The notes: generated by a model from the sequence alone, not told the origin. A stretch of 64,000 bases of DNA from Comamonas testosteroni TK102 (GCF_000739375.1 NZ_CP006704.1:4526001-4590000), one strand, 5' to 3'; counted from the first letter of the stretch, positions 36,493 to 46,034 are shown. Numbers and translations: made by a program.

Positions 36493-37758
36493 ATGCCTTC
36501 CGATCACAGCGCCGCCCCGGCTGCGCCGAACCCCAGCCCGAAGCCCGACTCCTCCGCCTGGGCCATGCTGGTCTGCCTGCTCACGGGCTTTGCACTGAGC
36601 CAGGCCTTTCGCACGGTCACCTCCATCATCGCCGACGGTCTGCGCACGGACTTTGGCCTCTCCGCGCAGTCACTAGGCTCGTTTGCCGGGCTGTTTGCGC
36701 TGTCCTTCGGCGTGGCGCAGCTGCTCATGGGCATAGGCATGGATATCTACGGCCTGCGCCGTACCGTGTTGCTGGCCTTTCCGCTGTCGATTGCGGGCGC
36801 CGCGCTGTCCGCACTGGCACCCAGCTATTCCTGGCTGATGCTGGGCCAGTTGCTGATCGGCGTGGGCTGCTCGCCCGCCTTTCTGGCCAGCACCATGTTC
36901 ATCGCACGCCACTTTCCAGCCGATAAATTTGCCTATCTCTCGGGCATAGGCCTGGGTCTGGGCGGACTGGGCCTGCTGTTCACCGGCACGCCCATGGCCT
37001 GGCTGGTGCAGCATCTGGGCTGGCGTGCCGGCTTTGTGCTGCTGGCGGTGCTGAGTGTGTTGTCCTGGCTGCTGATCTTCTTCAAGGTGCACGAGCCCGA
37101 ACTGCCCGGCGACGCACTGCCCAAGCCCGGTTTCATGCAGGCGCTGCAGGGTTTTGGCAGCCTGCTGCTGCTGCCTCACACCTGGGGTATCGTGCTGCTG
37201 GGCATGGTCAGCTATGCCTCGTTTCTCACGGTGCGCGGACTCTGGCTCAGCCCCATGCTGATGGACCGCTACCAGTTCTCCCTGGTCACCACCGGCAACG
37301 TGGCCCTGGCCTGCTCCGTCATTTCGCTGTTCGTGCCTTCCATGTTCGGCCGGCTCGATCCGGGACCTGCCAGACGCCGCCAGCGCATCGCACGCTTTGC
37401 GCTGCTGATGGCCGGCATTTTTGTGGCCCTGGCCCTGGTCCACCAGTCCGTGGGCAGCGTGGTTCTGCTGATGGCCATGAGCGTGCTGTCGGGCTACGGC
37501 ACGCTCATCTATGCCGATGTGCGCTCCTCCTACCCGCCGGCCACGACGGGACGCGCCCTGTCCATCTTCACCATGGCCATGTTTCTCGGAGCCGCACTCA
37601 TGCAGTGGCTGTCGGGTCTGGTCGCAGGGGTTGCGGAGCGCCAGAATGCCGACATCTACCAGGCCGTGATGCTGATGATTGCCGCCATGCTTGGTGGCGG
37701 CGTGCTGGCCTACCGGGTCATCAAGCCCTCGCCACTGCTGCTCAAGGCCGATCACTAG
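36493..37758 (+). CDS. MFS transporter
   Basis: A 421-residue major facilitator with about 12 membrane segments. GIGMDIYGLRRTVL, between spans 2 and 3, is the family's conserved loop. The N-terminal 20 residues are Pro/Ser-rich and cytoplasmic. It follows kynA after a 110-base gap that holds an inverted repeat and converges on a flavin monooxygenase gene. Export or uptake of aromatic intermediates is an inference from location only. Confidence 0.85.
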   Translation: MPSDHSAAPAAPNPSPKPDSSAWAMLVCLLTGFALSQAFRTVTSIIADGLRTDFGLSAQSLGSFAGLFALSFGVAQLLMGIGMDIYGLRRTVLLAFPLSIAGAALSALAPSYSWLMLGQLLIGVGCSPAFLASTMFIARHFPADKFAYLSGIGLGLGGLGLLFTGTPMAWLVQHLGWRAGFVLLAVLSVLSWLLIFFKVHEPELPGDALPKPGFMQALQGFGSLLLLPHTWGIVLLGMVSYASFLTVRGLWLSPMLMDRYQFSLVTTGNVALACSVISLFVPSMFGRLDPGPARRRQRIARFALLMAGIFVALALVHQSVGSVVLLMAMSVLSGYGTLIYADVRSSYPPATTGRALSIFTMAMFLGAALMQWLSGLVAGVAERQNADIYQAVMLMIAAMLGGGVLAYRVIKPSPLLLKADH

Positions 37759-37782
37759 AGCACGGCGGGAGCTGCGCCCGCG

Positions 37783-38973
37783 CTAGAGCGCGTTCTCGTA
37801 GAGCCAGGGCACATCCATGATGCGCCCCCCCAGAGCGCGCAGCGACAGATCGCGTCCCCAGCGCAGCGGCCCTGTCGCATGGAAGATGCGGCCATTGCGC
37901 AGCGAGCGCTCCTGCACCCTGGCATTGCGCTGCCAGCGATTCAGCGCATAGCGCCGCAGCCGCAGGCTGACGTCCAGATCATGCATGGACAGAGCGCTTT
38001 GCAGTTCGGCAGCATCCTCGATGGCCATGCCTGCGCCCTGGGCCAGATAGGGACGCATGGGATGGGCGGCGTCGCCGAGCAAGGCCACCAGACCCTGCGC
38101 CATCTGGGCCTGTGACGACAGCGGCTGGCGGTCGGCCACCGGCCACAAGCGCCATTCGCCACCTCCACCCGGCACATGCTGCACCAGATCCTGCAGATAG
38201 CCACAAGTGCCCTGAAGCTGCTGCAGCAGGTCGGGCAGATTGGCGGAATGGTCCCATTGATCGAGATCCTCAGGCGCCGGGCCCTGGACGATGATCACCA
38301 GATTCTGCAGCTCGCCCCGGCGCACGGGGTACTGAATCGCGTGCAGCTGCGGCCCCAGCCATGCCGTGACCTCGCTGGTGCGCAAGCGCTTGGGCAGATT
38401 GGCCTGGTGCACCATGGCACGATAGGCCAGATGCCCTGTCACTCGCGGAGGTCCGTCGCCCAGCATCTGGGCCCGCATGGCACTGCGCACGCCATCGGCT
38501 CCGATCAGGGCATCGCCCTCGATGAGCTTTCCCGAGCTGGTGCGGATGGTGACCACGCCGTCCTGCTCGCTGTAGCTGCTTACGGCCTGGTTGAGGTTGA
38601 GGTGAACCTCGGCCAGACCCTGCAGGGTCTCCAGCAGGATCCCGTGCAGGTCGGCGCGATGAATGGTGAGATAGCTGGCCCCGTAGCGCTGCACCATATC
38701 CACGCCCAGTGGCAAACGGCCCAGCTCCTGCCCTGTCACGGCGCTGCAGGCACGCAAGGCCTGGGGGGACGCCACGACCTGCTGCAAGGATCGCTGCAGC
38801 CCCCAGGCCTGAAGACGGCGCACCACATTGGGCCCAAGCTGAATGCCGGCCCCCACTTCCGAAAACTGCGCGGCACGCTCGAACAAACGTACCCCCCAGT
38901 CGGCACGTACCGCCCCTATGGCAGCGGCCAGACCACCAATACCGCCACCTGCAATCAACACCTGCTTGTTCAT
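37783..38973 (-). CDS. FAD-dependent monooxygenase (salicylate/3-hydroxybenzoate hydroxylase type)
   Basis: A 396-residue class A flavoprotein monooxygenase. FAD-binding motifs are IAGGGIGGLAAAIGA at the N-terminus, GADGVRSAMR near residue 160, and LLGDAAHPMRPYLAQGAGMAIEDA near residue 290. VGAGIQLGPNVVRRL is shared with 3-hydroxybenzoate 6-hydroxylases and salicylate hydroxylases. The substrate cannot be fixed; in this setting an anthranilate- or hydroxybenzoate-like compound is possible. It is transcribed toward the MFS gene. Confidence 0.87.
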   Translation of the reverse strand: MNKQVLIAGGGIGGLAAAIGAVRADWGVRLFERAAQFSEVGAGIQLGPNVVRRLQAWGLQRSLQQVVASPQALRACSAVTGQELGRLPLGVDMVQRYGASYLTIHRADLHGILLETLQGLAEVHLNLNQAVSSYSEQDGVVTIRTSSGKLIEGDALIGADGVRSAMRAQMLGDGPPRVTGHLAYRAMVHQANLPKRLRTSEVTAWLGPQLHAIQYPVRRGELQNLVIIVQGPAPEDLDQWDHSANLPDLLQQLQGTCGYLQDLVQHVPGGGGEWRLWPVADRQPLSSQAQMAQGLVALLGDAAHPMRPYLAQGAGMAIEDAAELQSALSMHDLDVSLRLRRYALNRWQRNARVQERSLRNGRIFHATGPLRWGRDLSLRALGGRIMDVPWLYENAL

Positions 38974-39049
38974 GGACTCTTATTGTGCCGCCTAGTCAGC
39001 TGCATCGACGAGAACTCCGATTTGCGCTGCCGCAAACTTTGCCCCATGA

Positions 39050-39073
39050 AAAAAGCCCGCCAAGGCGGGCTCT
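39050..39073 (-). terminator. Terminator of the H-NS-type gene
   Basis: On the minus strand AGCCCGCC and GGCGGGCT pair around a TT loop, followed by a run of T. Confidence 0.85.
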
Positions 39074-39092
39074 TTCAACGTGCGCAAGCAGA

Positions 39093-39383
39093 TCAAATAG
39101 CGAACTTTTCACGGTCCTGGTCTGCAATCCACTTTGGCGGCTTGCCGCGGCCGGTCCAAGTCTGACCCGTTGCAGGATCACGATACTTGGGAGCCACCTT
39201 GGCGCCAGCATTGGCGGAAGAGCGCGCGCGAGCGGGAGGGAAAACATCTTCAGCAGTCAAGCCGTACTCAGCAATCAGGCCACGAACCTTGCTCACGGCT
39301 TCGGCCAGTTCACGCGAACGGGCTTCATTGATTTGCTGTTCCAGCTCTTCTCTCTGCTTCAGGAGTTCCTTGTAAGTGCTCAT
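39093..39383 (-). CDS. H-NS/BpH3-type nucleoid-associated protein
   Basis: A 96-residue H-NS family protein. Residues 1-45 are a coiled-coil oligomerisation segment (KELLKQREELEQQINEAR). The C-terminal DNA-binding domain has YRDPATGQTWTGRGKPPKW, the betaproteobacterial form of the AT-hook-like loop. The gene is preceded by unusually AT-rich sequence (39384-39512) and neighbours a decayed gene, as expected for silencers and the regions they bind. Confidence 0.9.
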   Translation of the reverse strand: MSTYKELLKQREELEQQINEARSRELAEAVSKVRGLIAEYGLTAEDVFPPARARSSANAGAKVAPKYRDPATGQTWTGRGKPPKWIADQDREKFAI

Positions 39384-39512
39384 GATTTGCGCTTCTCGGT
39401 TGATTAAAGTGGATTCATTATAAATGCGGGAATTTCAAATTCATCTTTTTCCGAGTAAGCAAAAACCACAATTCAAAATATTTATAAAATGCAACCATGT
39501 GTTAATAAATAG

Positions 39513-40794
39513 CTATTCACTCCGAGGAACCGCCAATATCTTGTCGCTGCCTTGCCCATCCATATCAACGACTTCCAATATCCCTCGCCTGCACCAGACC
39601 TTCTCGCGCGGAACGGGCAAATGACCGCTTTCAGCGAGGAATAAACCGGCCAGCGTGTTATGGATGCTATTGTCTTCATCGGGCAATACCCGAATTGCCA
39701 GCCTGGCCTTCAATTCGGCGACAGGCATCAGATCAGCCTGGACCCGTCCTCTCTTCGGGTTGCCCAGGCCCTGGCGTCCTCCACTGAGCGAGGCTCTCCA
39801 GTAATCGCCTCCCGCAAATCACGCGGCGTCATGATGCCCTGAACCATGCCATATTCATCAACCGCAAACACCATGCGTCCTGTTTTGGCGCGCAGCTGAC
39901 CGAGCAGAGCTCCATCCCGGTCAGGGCTTCAGGCAAGAATGCAGAAGCCAGCACATGCTCTCTCGGCAAGTTGCCTGATCTCTCGCCCAGCGACAGTAGC
40001 CTGGACAGAGTGAGATGCCCAGCACCTCATCCAGCGAACCACGATCTACCGGATACCAGGAATGCCCGCCCATCGCCCTGCCTTCGGCGCAGGCATGCAA
40101 GCCTCAGATATCGTCATTCCGCCACCCAATCAATGCATATCGGCGCGGCGGACCATTAAAGATGTGAGATATCCATCGTCTAAATGCAAAACATTGCGCA
40201 CCATCTGGTGCTCATGTGCCTCAATCCAACCCGCTTGGCGCCCCTCTTCCATACTGGCCCGATTTCCTGCTCGGTCACCGTCGTGCTGGCAGATTCACCA
40301 ATACTGAGCAAAGTCAAAATGACATGCGTAGAAAATGCCAACAAACGCACAAAGGGCTTTGCCACAGAGGCAACCCAGGCCATAGGTCGCATCGCCAATA
40401 CCGAAACCGGCTTGGGATGGAGCTGCCCTATACGCGCGGCAAGCAGTTCGTCGAAGATAATCGTTATAAATGTAATAGCAGTTACGACGATAGACGTTGC
40501 CGAAATGGCGGAAACCCTTTCCGATATTCCCAGCGATACCCGCCAAACTGCCAGCCCTTCGCTGAAAGCAGCCTTGCCCAAATTCCGTTGGGCAGCCCGA
40601 TGGAAGTAATCCCCACTTGCACGGACGACAGAAATTGCGTGGGGTTATCGAGCAGTTCCAGCGCACCCTGCGCGCCCTTGTCCCGCCTGCGCCAAAGCCG
40701 GCAATCTGGCCTTGCGACTGGAGTCCCATGCCGATTCCGACATTGAAAACACCCCGTTGGACAGCGCCAGCAATGCAATCAGCAGAAAATCCAT
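39513..40794 (-). pseudogene. Decayed CNNM/CorC-type transporter gene (DUF21-CBS-CorC/HlyC)
   Basis: The remains run from an ATG at 40794 (MDFLLIALLALSNGVFSMSE) through a DUF21 membrane domain (GALELLDNPTQFLSSVQVGI, then ATSIVVTAITFITIIF) and VRNVLHLDDG to CBS-domain pieces (GRMVFAVDEYGMVQGIM). The C-terminal CorC-like end is AELKARLAIRVLPDED. To join them one must change frame near 40680, 40590 and 40245, and pass an in-frame TGA near 40127. An intact homologue would be a Mg/Co-type ion transporter. The neighbours apaH and the H-NS gene are clean, so real decay is more likely than sequencing error. Confidence 0.85.
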
Positions 40795-40817
40795 GACTGT
40801 CCATCAGAAAGAAGACC

Positions 40818-41672
40818 ATGGCACTTTACTGTATCGGGGACATTCAGGGCTGCGACGACGCTTTCGAGCGCTTGTTGCAGACCGTGGATTTCTCCGCAAG
40901 TCGGGACACACTTTATGTGCTCGGCGACCTTGTCAATCGCGGCCCCAAATCCGCCGAAGTATTACGCCGCTGCATGCAGGCCGGCGATGCCATGCGACCG
41001 CTGCTCGGCAATCACGACCTCCATCTGCTGGCCGCAGCCCAGGGTCTGCGCCGGCAAAGCAGGCGCGACACATTGGCCCAGGTTCTGAGCGCACCCGATT
41101 GCGATGCCCTGCTGCACTGGCTGCGCCAGCAGCCCCTGGCTCGCCTGCATGTCAATGCCTCGGGCGAGCAATGGCTCATGGTGCATGCCGGCGTGCTGCC
41201 CCCATGGAGCGTGCAGGACGTCATGGCCTTGAGCGCCGAAGTCGAGACCGTGCTGCAATCCGCCGGACACGCGCGCTTTCTGCAGAATATGTATGGCAAC
41301 CAGCCCGATCGCTGGTCCGCCGAGCTGCAAGGCGACGACCGGCTGCGCTGCGTCGTCAACGCCTTTACCCGTCTGCGCTTTTGCAGTGCCGACGGCGTCA
41401 TGGACTTCGAGAGCGCGGAGTCCGCCGATCAGGCACCTGAAGGCCTGATGCCCTGGTTCGATGTGCCGGGCCGGCTCACCGCCGGTACGCCCATGGCTTT
41501 CGGCCACTGGTCCACGCTGGGCCATGTCAACCGGCCCGATCTGATGGCCATGGATACCGGCTGCGTCTGGGGCGGCTGCCTCAGCATGATGAAAATCGGC
41601 GAGCGCATGGACGAACGAGAGCTGATACAGCTGCAGTGTCCGCAGGCCCAGGCACCCGGCGCCAAGGGATAG
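40818..41672 (+). CDS. apaH: Symmetrical bis(5'-nucleosyl)-tetraphosphatase
   Basis: Hydrolyses Ap4A to two ADP. The 284-residue metallophosphatase has YCIGDIQGCDDAFERLL, LGDLVNRGPKSAEVL and LLGNHDLHLLA, the three metal-binding blocks. FGHWSTLGHVNRPDLMAMDTG supplies a further histidine and the C-terminal family segment. The start directly follows the 5' end of the divergent decayed transporter gene. Confidence 0.95.
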   Translation: MALYCIGDIQGCDDAFERLLQTVDFSASRDTLYVLGDLVNRGPKSAEVLRRCMQAGDAMRPLLGNHDLHLLAAAQGLRRQSRRDTLAQVLSAPDCDALLHWLRQQPLARLHVNASGEQWLMVHAGVLPPWSVQDVMALSAEVETVLQSAGHARFLQNMYGNQPDRWSAELQGDDRLRCVVNAFTRLRFCSADGVMDFESAESADQAPEGLMPWFDVPGRLTAGTPMAFGHWSTLGHVNRPDLMAMDTGCVWGGCLSMMKIGERMDERELIQLQCPQAQAPGAKG

Positions 41673-41680
41673 AGCAAAGA

Positions 41681-41707
41681 AAAACGCCTGCATCCGGCAG
41701 GCGTTTT
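41681..41707. terminator. Convergent terminator, apaH/rhlE-type helicase
   Basis: AAAACGCCTGC pairs with GCAGGCGTTTT around a five-base loop. It sits between the two convergent genes and has A and T flanks for both strands. Confidence 0.85.
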
Positions 41708-41728
41708 CCTGGGGCAATCACCCAGTGC

Positions 41729-43150
41729 TCAGGAAGCCACGACAGGCGCTCTGAACAAGGCTGCGACCTTGCGCTTGGGCTTGATGCTCGCGCTCTTGAC
41801 CGGGGCAACATGCGTGCTGTCCCAGGATGCAGTCTCGCCGGCGCTGCTGGCCTCATAGGGCCTCTCGAAGAATGGGTCCGCATTGGCAGGACGCGGGGCC
41901 ATGCGCGAAGGACGGTGTGCATAGCCGCCACGGGGCGCTGCATCGAACTCGCGTTCGCGACGTGGGCGATATTCCTCATCGCCGCGGCTGCGCCGTGGGG
42001 GGCGCAAGTCCAGCATGGGCGCGGGTTCGACGTCGATCTTCTTCTTGATCAGCTTTTCGATGTCGGCCACATTGCGGCTGTCATGGTCGGTCACCAGCGT
42101 CACGGCCAGACCCGATGCGCCGGCGCGACCGGTACGGCCGATGCGGTGCACATAGTCTTCGGCGTTGAAAGGCACGTCGTAGTTGAACACGGCGGGCACA
42201 TCCTTGATGTCCAGACCGCGCGCGGCCACATCGGTACAGACCAGCAGATCCACCTCGCCGGCCTTGAAGGCTTCCAGTGCCTTCAGGCGTTCGTCCTGGC
42301 TCTTGTCTCCATGCAGTGCGCCGGCGCGCAGACCGTCACGCTCCAGGGCACGCGTCAGGCGCGCACAGCCCAGCTTGCTATTGGAGAAGATGAAGGCCTG
42401 GCGAATGTCGCGCTCCTTGAGCACGGAACGAATCGCGTAACGCTTGTCGTCATCCGAGACCTTGTAGAAGCGCTGCTCCACGGTGGAGGCCGTCTCATTG
42501 GGTCGGGCCACCTCGATGGTCACCGGATCCTGCAGATAGCTGCCGGCCAGCCGCTTGATCTCCGGCGAGAACGTGGCCGAGAACAGCAGCGTGGTGCGGC
42601 TTTTGGGCAGATAGGAGAGGATGCGCTGCAGATCCGGCAGAAAGCCGATATCCAGCATGCGGTCGGCCTCGTCCAGCACTACATATTCCACCTGGTTGAG
42701 CACCACATTCTTGGCTTCGATGTGGTCCAGCAGACGACCTGGCGTGGCCACCAGCACCTCGACGCCTTTTTTCAGCTCGAGGGTCTGGGGTTTCATGTCC
42801 ATGCCACCGAAGACCACGGTGCTGCGCAGCTTGGTGTGCTTGGCGTACAGGGCAATCTGTTGTGCCACCTGATCGGCCAGTTCACGCGTGGGCAGCAGCA
42901 CCAGGGCACGCACCGGATGGCGGGCAGGCGATGCTGAAGCGTTTTCATGGCGCATCAGGCGCTGCAGCAGGGGCAGGGAGAAAGCCGCCGTCTTGCCAGT
43001 GCCGGTCTGGGCTGCGCCCATGACGTCCTTGCCGGTCAATACCACCGGAATGGCCTGCGCCTGAATCGGAGTCATGGACTCATAGCCCATGTCGGCCACT
43101 GCGCGTGCCAGGGGCTCAGCCAAGTGAAGATTGGAGAAAGAGCTTGTCAT
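41729..43150 (-). CDS. DEAD-box ATP-dependent RNA helicase, RhlE type
   Basis: A 473-residue helicase. Q motif MGYESMTPIQAQAIP, motif I AQTGTGKT, Ia PTRELADQV, Ib TPGRLLD, II VLDEADRMLD, III SATFS, V DVAARGLDI and VI HRIGRTGRAG are all present. A 100-residue basic C-terminal tail ends in KPKRKVAALFRAP. The frame extends upstream to 43531, but the ATG at 43150 (MTSSFSNLHL) is where family similarity begins. Confidence 0.94.
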   Translation of the reverse strand: MTSSFSNLHLAEPLARAVADMGYESMTPIQAQAIPVVLTGKDVMGAAQTGTGKTAAFSLPLLQRLMRHENASASPARHPVRALVLLPTRELADQVAQQIALYAKHTKLRSTVVFGGMDMKPQTLELKKGVEVLVATPGRLLDHIEAKNVVLNQVEYVVLDEADRMLDIGFLPDLQRILSYLPKSRTTLLFSATFSPEIKRLAGSYLQDPVTIEVARPNETASTVEQRFYKVSDDDKRYAIRSVLKERDIRQAFIFSNSKLGCARLTRALERDGLRAGALHGDKSQDERLKALEAFKAGEVDLLVCTDVAARGLDIKDVPAVFNYDVPFNAEDYVHRIGRTGRAGASGLAVTLVTDHDSRNVADIEKLIKKKIDVEPAPMLDLRPPRRSRGDEEYRPRREREFDAAPRGGYAHRPSRMAPRPANADPFFERPYEASSAGETASWDSTHVAPVKSASIKPKRKVAALFRAPVVAS

Positions 43151-43308
43151 TGAGAGCGCTATTGTCGCACCGAGTGGGTTTTTCGCGTTGGCTTTGTGAT
43201 TTTCTGCAGACGCAAAGCCTTCGCCCCCTCTGTTTGCGGGCAAAAAAAGCCTTGCCAATATCCCGTGCAATCTATCGGGATAACCCGGATTTTCACATTC
43301 TGCCGCTC

Positions 43309-43341
43309 CAAAAACAAAGGCGTGTGACAAAGCACACGCCT
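43309..43341 (-). terminator. Terminator of the YpfJ-type gene
   Basis: On the minus strand AGGCGTGTG and CACACGCCT pair around a six-base loop, followed by TTGTTTTTGG. Confidence 0.75.
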
Positions 43342-43361
43342 GTCGCCAGGCAGCTGGTGAC

Positions 43362-44231
43362 TCAAAGCGACTGGGCCGAAAAGGTGTCGCAGGCCTTGAC
43401 GCTGCCGGTCTTGTAGCCCTGGGTGAACCAGCGCACACGCTGGGCGCTGGAGCCATGGGTAAAGCTGTCGGGACGCACCGTGCCCGTGGCTTCACGCTGC
43501 AGCTTGTCGTCGCCGATTTGCTGGGCGGCATTCACGGCCGACTCGATATCGCCCTGCTCCAGCCAGCTCTTGGCCTGCTGCGACTTGTTGGCCCAGATGC
43601 CGGCCAGACAGTCGGCCTGCAGCTCCAGGCGTACGGACATGGCGTTCTGCTCGCGCTCGCTGACACGACCGCGCATGGCATCCACCTTGCCCGAGATGCC
43701 GAGCAGGTTCTGCACATGGTGTCCCACCTCGTGGGCCACCACATAGGCACGCGCGAACTCGCCGGGCGCGCCCAGCTGACGGCTCATGGTGCTGAAGAAG
43801 TCCATGTCCAGATAGACCTTGCGGTCACCCGGGCAGTAGAACGGCCCCATGGCCGACTGCCCCGTGCCGCAGGCCGTGGGCGTCACGCCGGTGAACAGCA
43901 CCAGCTTGGGGTTCTGATACTGGGCACCGCCTTCACGGAAAATCTGGGCCCAGACATCCTCGGTCGAGGCCAGCACCGTGGAGACGAACCTGCCGCCCTG
44001 GTCATCTGCTGCGGGACGATGGGCGGGAGCCTGCTGCACCTGGGGCGATCCGCCGCCAGAGAGCACGCCGATGGTGGTCAGCGGATTGATGCCGAACACG
44101 CCCCAGCCAATCAGCGCCAGCACCACCGTGCCGATGCCTATGCTGCGGCCACCAATGGGGAAACCACCGCCGCCACCGTCTCCACGGCGGTCTTCGACAT
44201 TGTCCGACTCGCGGTTACCTTCCCATCTCAT
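43362..44231 (-). CDS. YpfJ/KPN_02809 family neutral zinc metallopeptidase
   Basis: A 289-residue membrane-anchored zinc peptidase. A Gly-rich N-terminus (GDGGGGGFPIGG) leads to one membrane span (residues 33-52). The catalytic part carries VVAHEVGHHVQNLLG (HExxH) and the more distal ELQADCLAGIW. CPGDRKVYLDMDFF is also conserved. The start at ATG 44231 has Shine-Dalgarno AAAGGAGA. Physiological substrate is unknown. Confidence 0.9.
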   Translation of the reverse strand: MRWEGNRESDNVEDRRGDGGGGGFPIGGRSIGIGTVVLALIGWGVFGINPLTTIGVLSGGGSPQVQQAPAHRPAADDQGGRFVSTVLASTEDVWAQIFREGGAQYQNPKLVLFTGVTPTACGTGQSAMGPFYCPGDRKVYLDMDFFSTMSRQLGAPGEFARAYVVAHEVGHHVQNLLGISGKVDAMRGRVSEREQNAMSVRLELQADCLAGIWANKSQQAKSWLEQGDIESAVNAAQQIGDDKLQREATGTVRPDSFTHGSSAQRVRWFTQGYKTGSVKACDTFSAQSL

Positions 44232-44374
44232 GGTGCGTTCTCCTTTGCTGTGTTGCACGCGGCCTGCGCCGGGTGGCGATATTAAGGGCTGGGGCTGCGA
44301 CCGAAGGTATCAAGCTGTGCTTTTGCCGCACCGGTCAAGCTGCAGTGCAGCATTGTTGACGTTTGGCCAGGTTT

Positions 44375-44704
44375 TCAGCGGCCGGCAGGCACGGGTATCA
44401 GGTTCACGCCCGGCGTTCCCGGTGTGGACTGGGGCTGGTTGCGGGCGACCTGCTCCTCCACCACATCGACCATGCTCAGAAACAGGAAAGCCACTGCCAG
44501 CAGGCCGACAACGGCCAGGACGGCCGATGCCCAGAGCCTGGCGGAAGAGGATTTGCGCGGCGTTGCCGCCTGCTGCTGGGTAGGCTCATAGGACGCGGCC
44601 GAGCCGCCATCCCGCCAGACAGGCTCGACAGGACCGCGGCTGGAAGGCGCTTGTGTCCAGGTAGGGTCCTTGCGTTGCCCGGAGCGGGAAGAAAAGCCAA
44701 ACAT
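44375..44704 (-). CDS. Small single-span membrane protein of unknown function
   Basis: A 109-residue product without a recognised domain. The first 55 residues are polar and low in complexity. One membrane span follows (residues 58-79, ASAVLAVVGLLAVAFLFLS), then a short Pro-rich tail ending VNLIPVPAGR. It lies 143 bases upstream of the YpfJ-type gene on the same strand. The clear single span supports a real gene, but nothing is known of its job. Confidence 0.5.
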   Translation of the reverse strand: MFGFSSRSGQRKDPTWTQAPSSRGPVEPVWRDGGSAASYEPTQQQAATPRKSSSARLWASAVLAVVGLLAVAFLFLSMVDVVEEQVARNQPQSTPGTPGVNLIPVPAGR

Positions 44705-44860
44705 GAGTGCACAGAATCGATGAATAAGACAGTGGCTATTGTGCGCGCTGCCAGCCCTTGCTCCCGGCGTCTATGCAGCGACCTGCTGTCGGCCAACACC
44801 GGGCCGGGCTTGCAATTCTGTAAGCTCGAAGCCCTGTCCGCTGCCCTCATACAACTGCCC

Positions 44861-45820
44861 ATGAATGCCCTGACCCAGCCATCTACAGCGTCTCTCGATG
44901 CCAACGCTACTGCCGCACTGCTGCCATGGACCGCCCTGGCCGATGAAATCGAAGCACTTTTGCTCCAGCTGCAAAACAGTGGCGGTGTCACTGTTCCGCC
45001 ACGCATCGTCATGCCCACGGCTGCGGACAACTGTCTGTTCTGCATGCCGGCCACCGATGGCCAGGTGGCCATGACCAAGCTCATCAGCTTCACGCCCGGC
45101 AATGCCCAGGCGGGCAGACCCACCATTCAGGGCGATATCGTGGTCTTTGACGCGGCCACCGGAGAGCGCCAGCTGATTCTGGACGGTCCCACCGTCACGG
45201 CCAGACGCACCGCCGCCGTCTCGCTGCTGGCAGCACGCCGTCTGGCCCCCAGGCCTGAAGGCGCACTGCTCATCGTCGGCGCCGGCGTGCAGGGCAGCGC
45301 CCATCTGCAGGCCTTTGCCCAGGGCCTGGGCACGCAGGAAGTCTGGATTCACTCGCGCAGCGCCCATAGTGCGCAGCGGCTTGCAGACCAGGCCCGCGAC
45401 CTGGGTCTGCAGGCACGCATCGCCGATGACCTGGAGGAAGCTGCCCGGCACTGCCCGCTGATCGTGACCTGCACGCCCGCACAGGCCGTGGTGCTGCACG
45501 AGGCCGCGCGGCCCGATGCCTTTGTCTGCGCCGTGGGTGCCTTCACTCCCAAAATGGTGGAACTGGCTCCGGCGCTGTGCCAGCGCTTTCTGCGTGAAGG
45601 CCAGATCGTCGTCGACACCGAAGATGCGTTGCACGAGGCCGGCGACCTGCTGCAGGCCCGCATTGACGTCAGCACCCTGCCCACACTGGCCACCGTGGTG
45701 CAGCACAACTGGTCGCGCCCCACGACCCCTGTGCTCTTCAAATCCTGTGGCTGGGGCGGCTGGGATCTGGCCGCCACACGCCTGGCACGGCGCCAGCATC
45801 AGCTGAGCCTCCTCGTTTAA
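44861..45820 (+). CDS. Ornithine cyclodeaminase/mu-crystallin family (possible delta1-pyrroline-2-carboxylate reductase)
   Basis: A 319-residue NAD(P)-dependent enzyme. Family motifs are PPRIVMPTA, TKLISFTPGNAQ, GPTVTARRTAAVSLLAARRLA, and the Rossmann motif LLIVGAGVQGSAHLQAFAQG. PDAFVCAVGAFTPKMVEL matches the later conserved block. Members include ornithine cyclodeaminase, alanine dehydrogenase and delta1-pyrroline-2-carboxylate (or piperideine-2-carboxylate) reductase; the substrate here is uncertain. No catabolic neighbours are present; it stands alone before nadA. Confidence 0.83.
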   Translation: MNALTQPSTASLDANATAALLPWTALADEIEALLLQLQNSGGVTVPPRIVMPTAADNCLFCMPATDGQVAMTKLISFTPGNAQAGRPTIQGDIVVFDAATGERQLILDGPTVTARRTAAVSLLAARRLAPRPEGALLIVGAGVQGSAHLQAFAQGLGTQEVWIHSRSAHSAQRLADQARDLGLQARIADDLEEAARHCPLIVTCTPAQAVVLHEAARPDAFVCAVGAFTPKMVELAPALCQRFLREGQIVVDTEDALHEAGDLLQARIDVSTLPTLATVVQHNWSRPTTPVLFKSCGWGGWDLAATRLARRQHQLSLLV

Positions 45821-45984
45821 GCAGCTTCCACACGCTCATTTATCAGAAGCATCAATCCATTGATGAATAAGCGCCAGAGCGATTTTTCGTGATTCCCCGC
45901 TGATCCCCCTCCCCCCGCCAAAGGCAGCGGCCGACCTTCTGATTTGTCTCTCAGGTGACAAACATCAAAAAAGCGGTTTTAATA

Positions 45985-46001
45985 ATACTCAGATTGAGTA
46001 T
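45985..46001. promoter_or_regulatory. Perfect palindromic operator upstream of nadA
   Basis: ATACTCA-GAT-TGAGTAT is a perfect seven-base-arm palindrome located 33 bases before the nadA start. A -10-like TATAAAT overlaps its right arm, so a bound protein would block transcription. It is a good candidate site for an NAD-responsive repressor of the NadQ or NrtR type; the assignment is an inference. Confidence 0.6.
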
Positions 46002-46034
46002 AAATATTTAACAGCACAACTCAGGATGGAGACG

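Noticed and set aside
43151..43531. 127-codon N-terminal extension of the RhlE-type helicase
   Set aside because: No family similarity before MTSSFSNLHL; it overlaps the downstream end of the YpfJ-type gene and a terminator.
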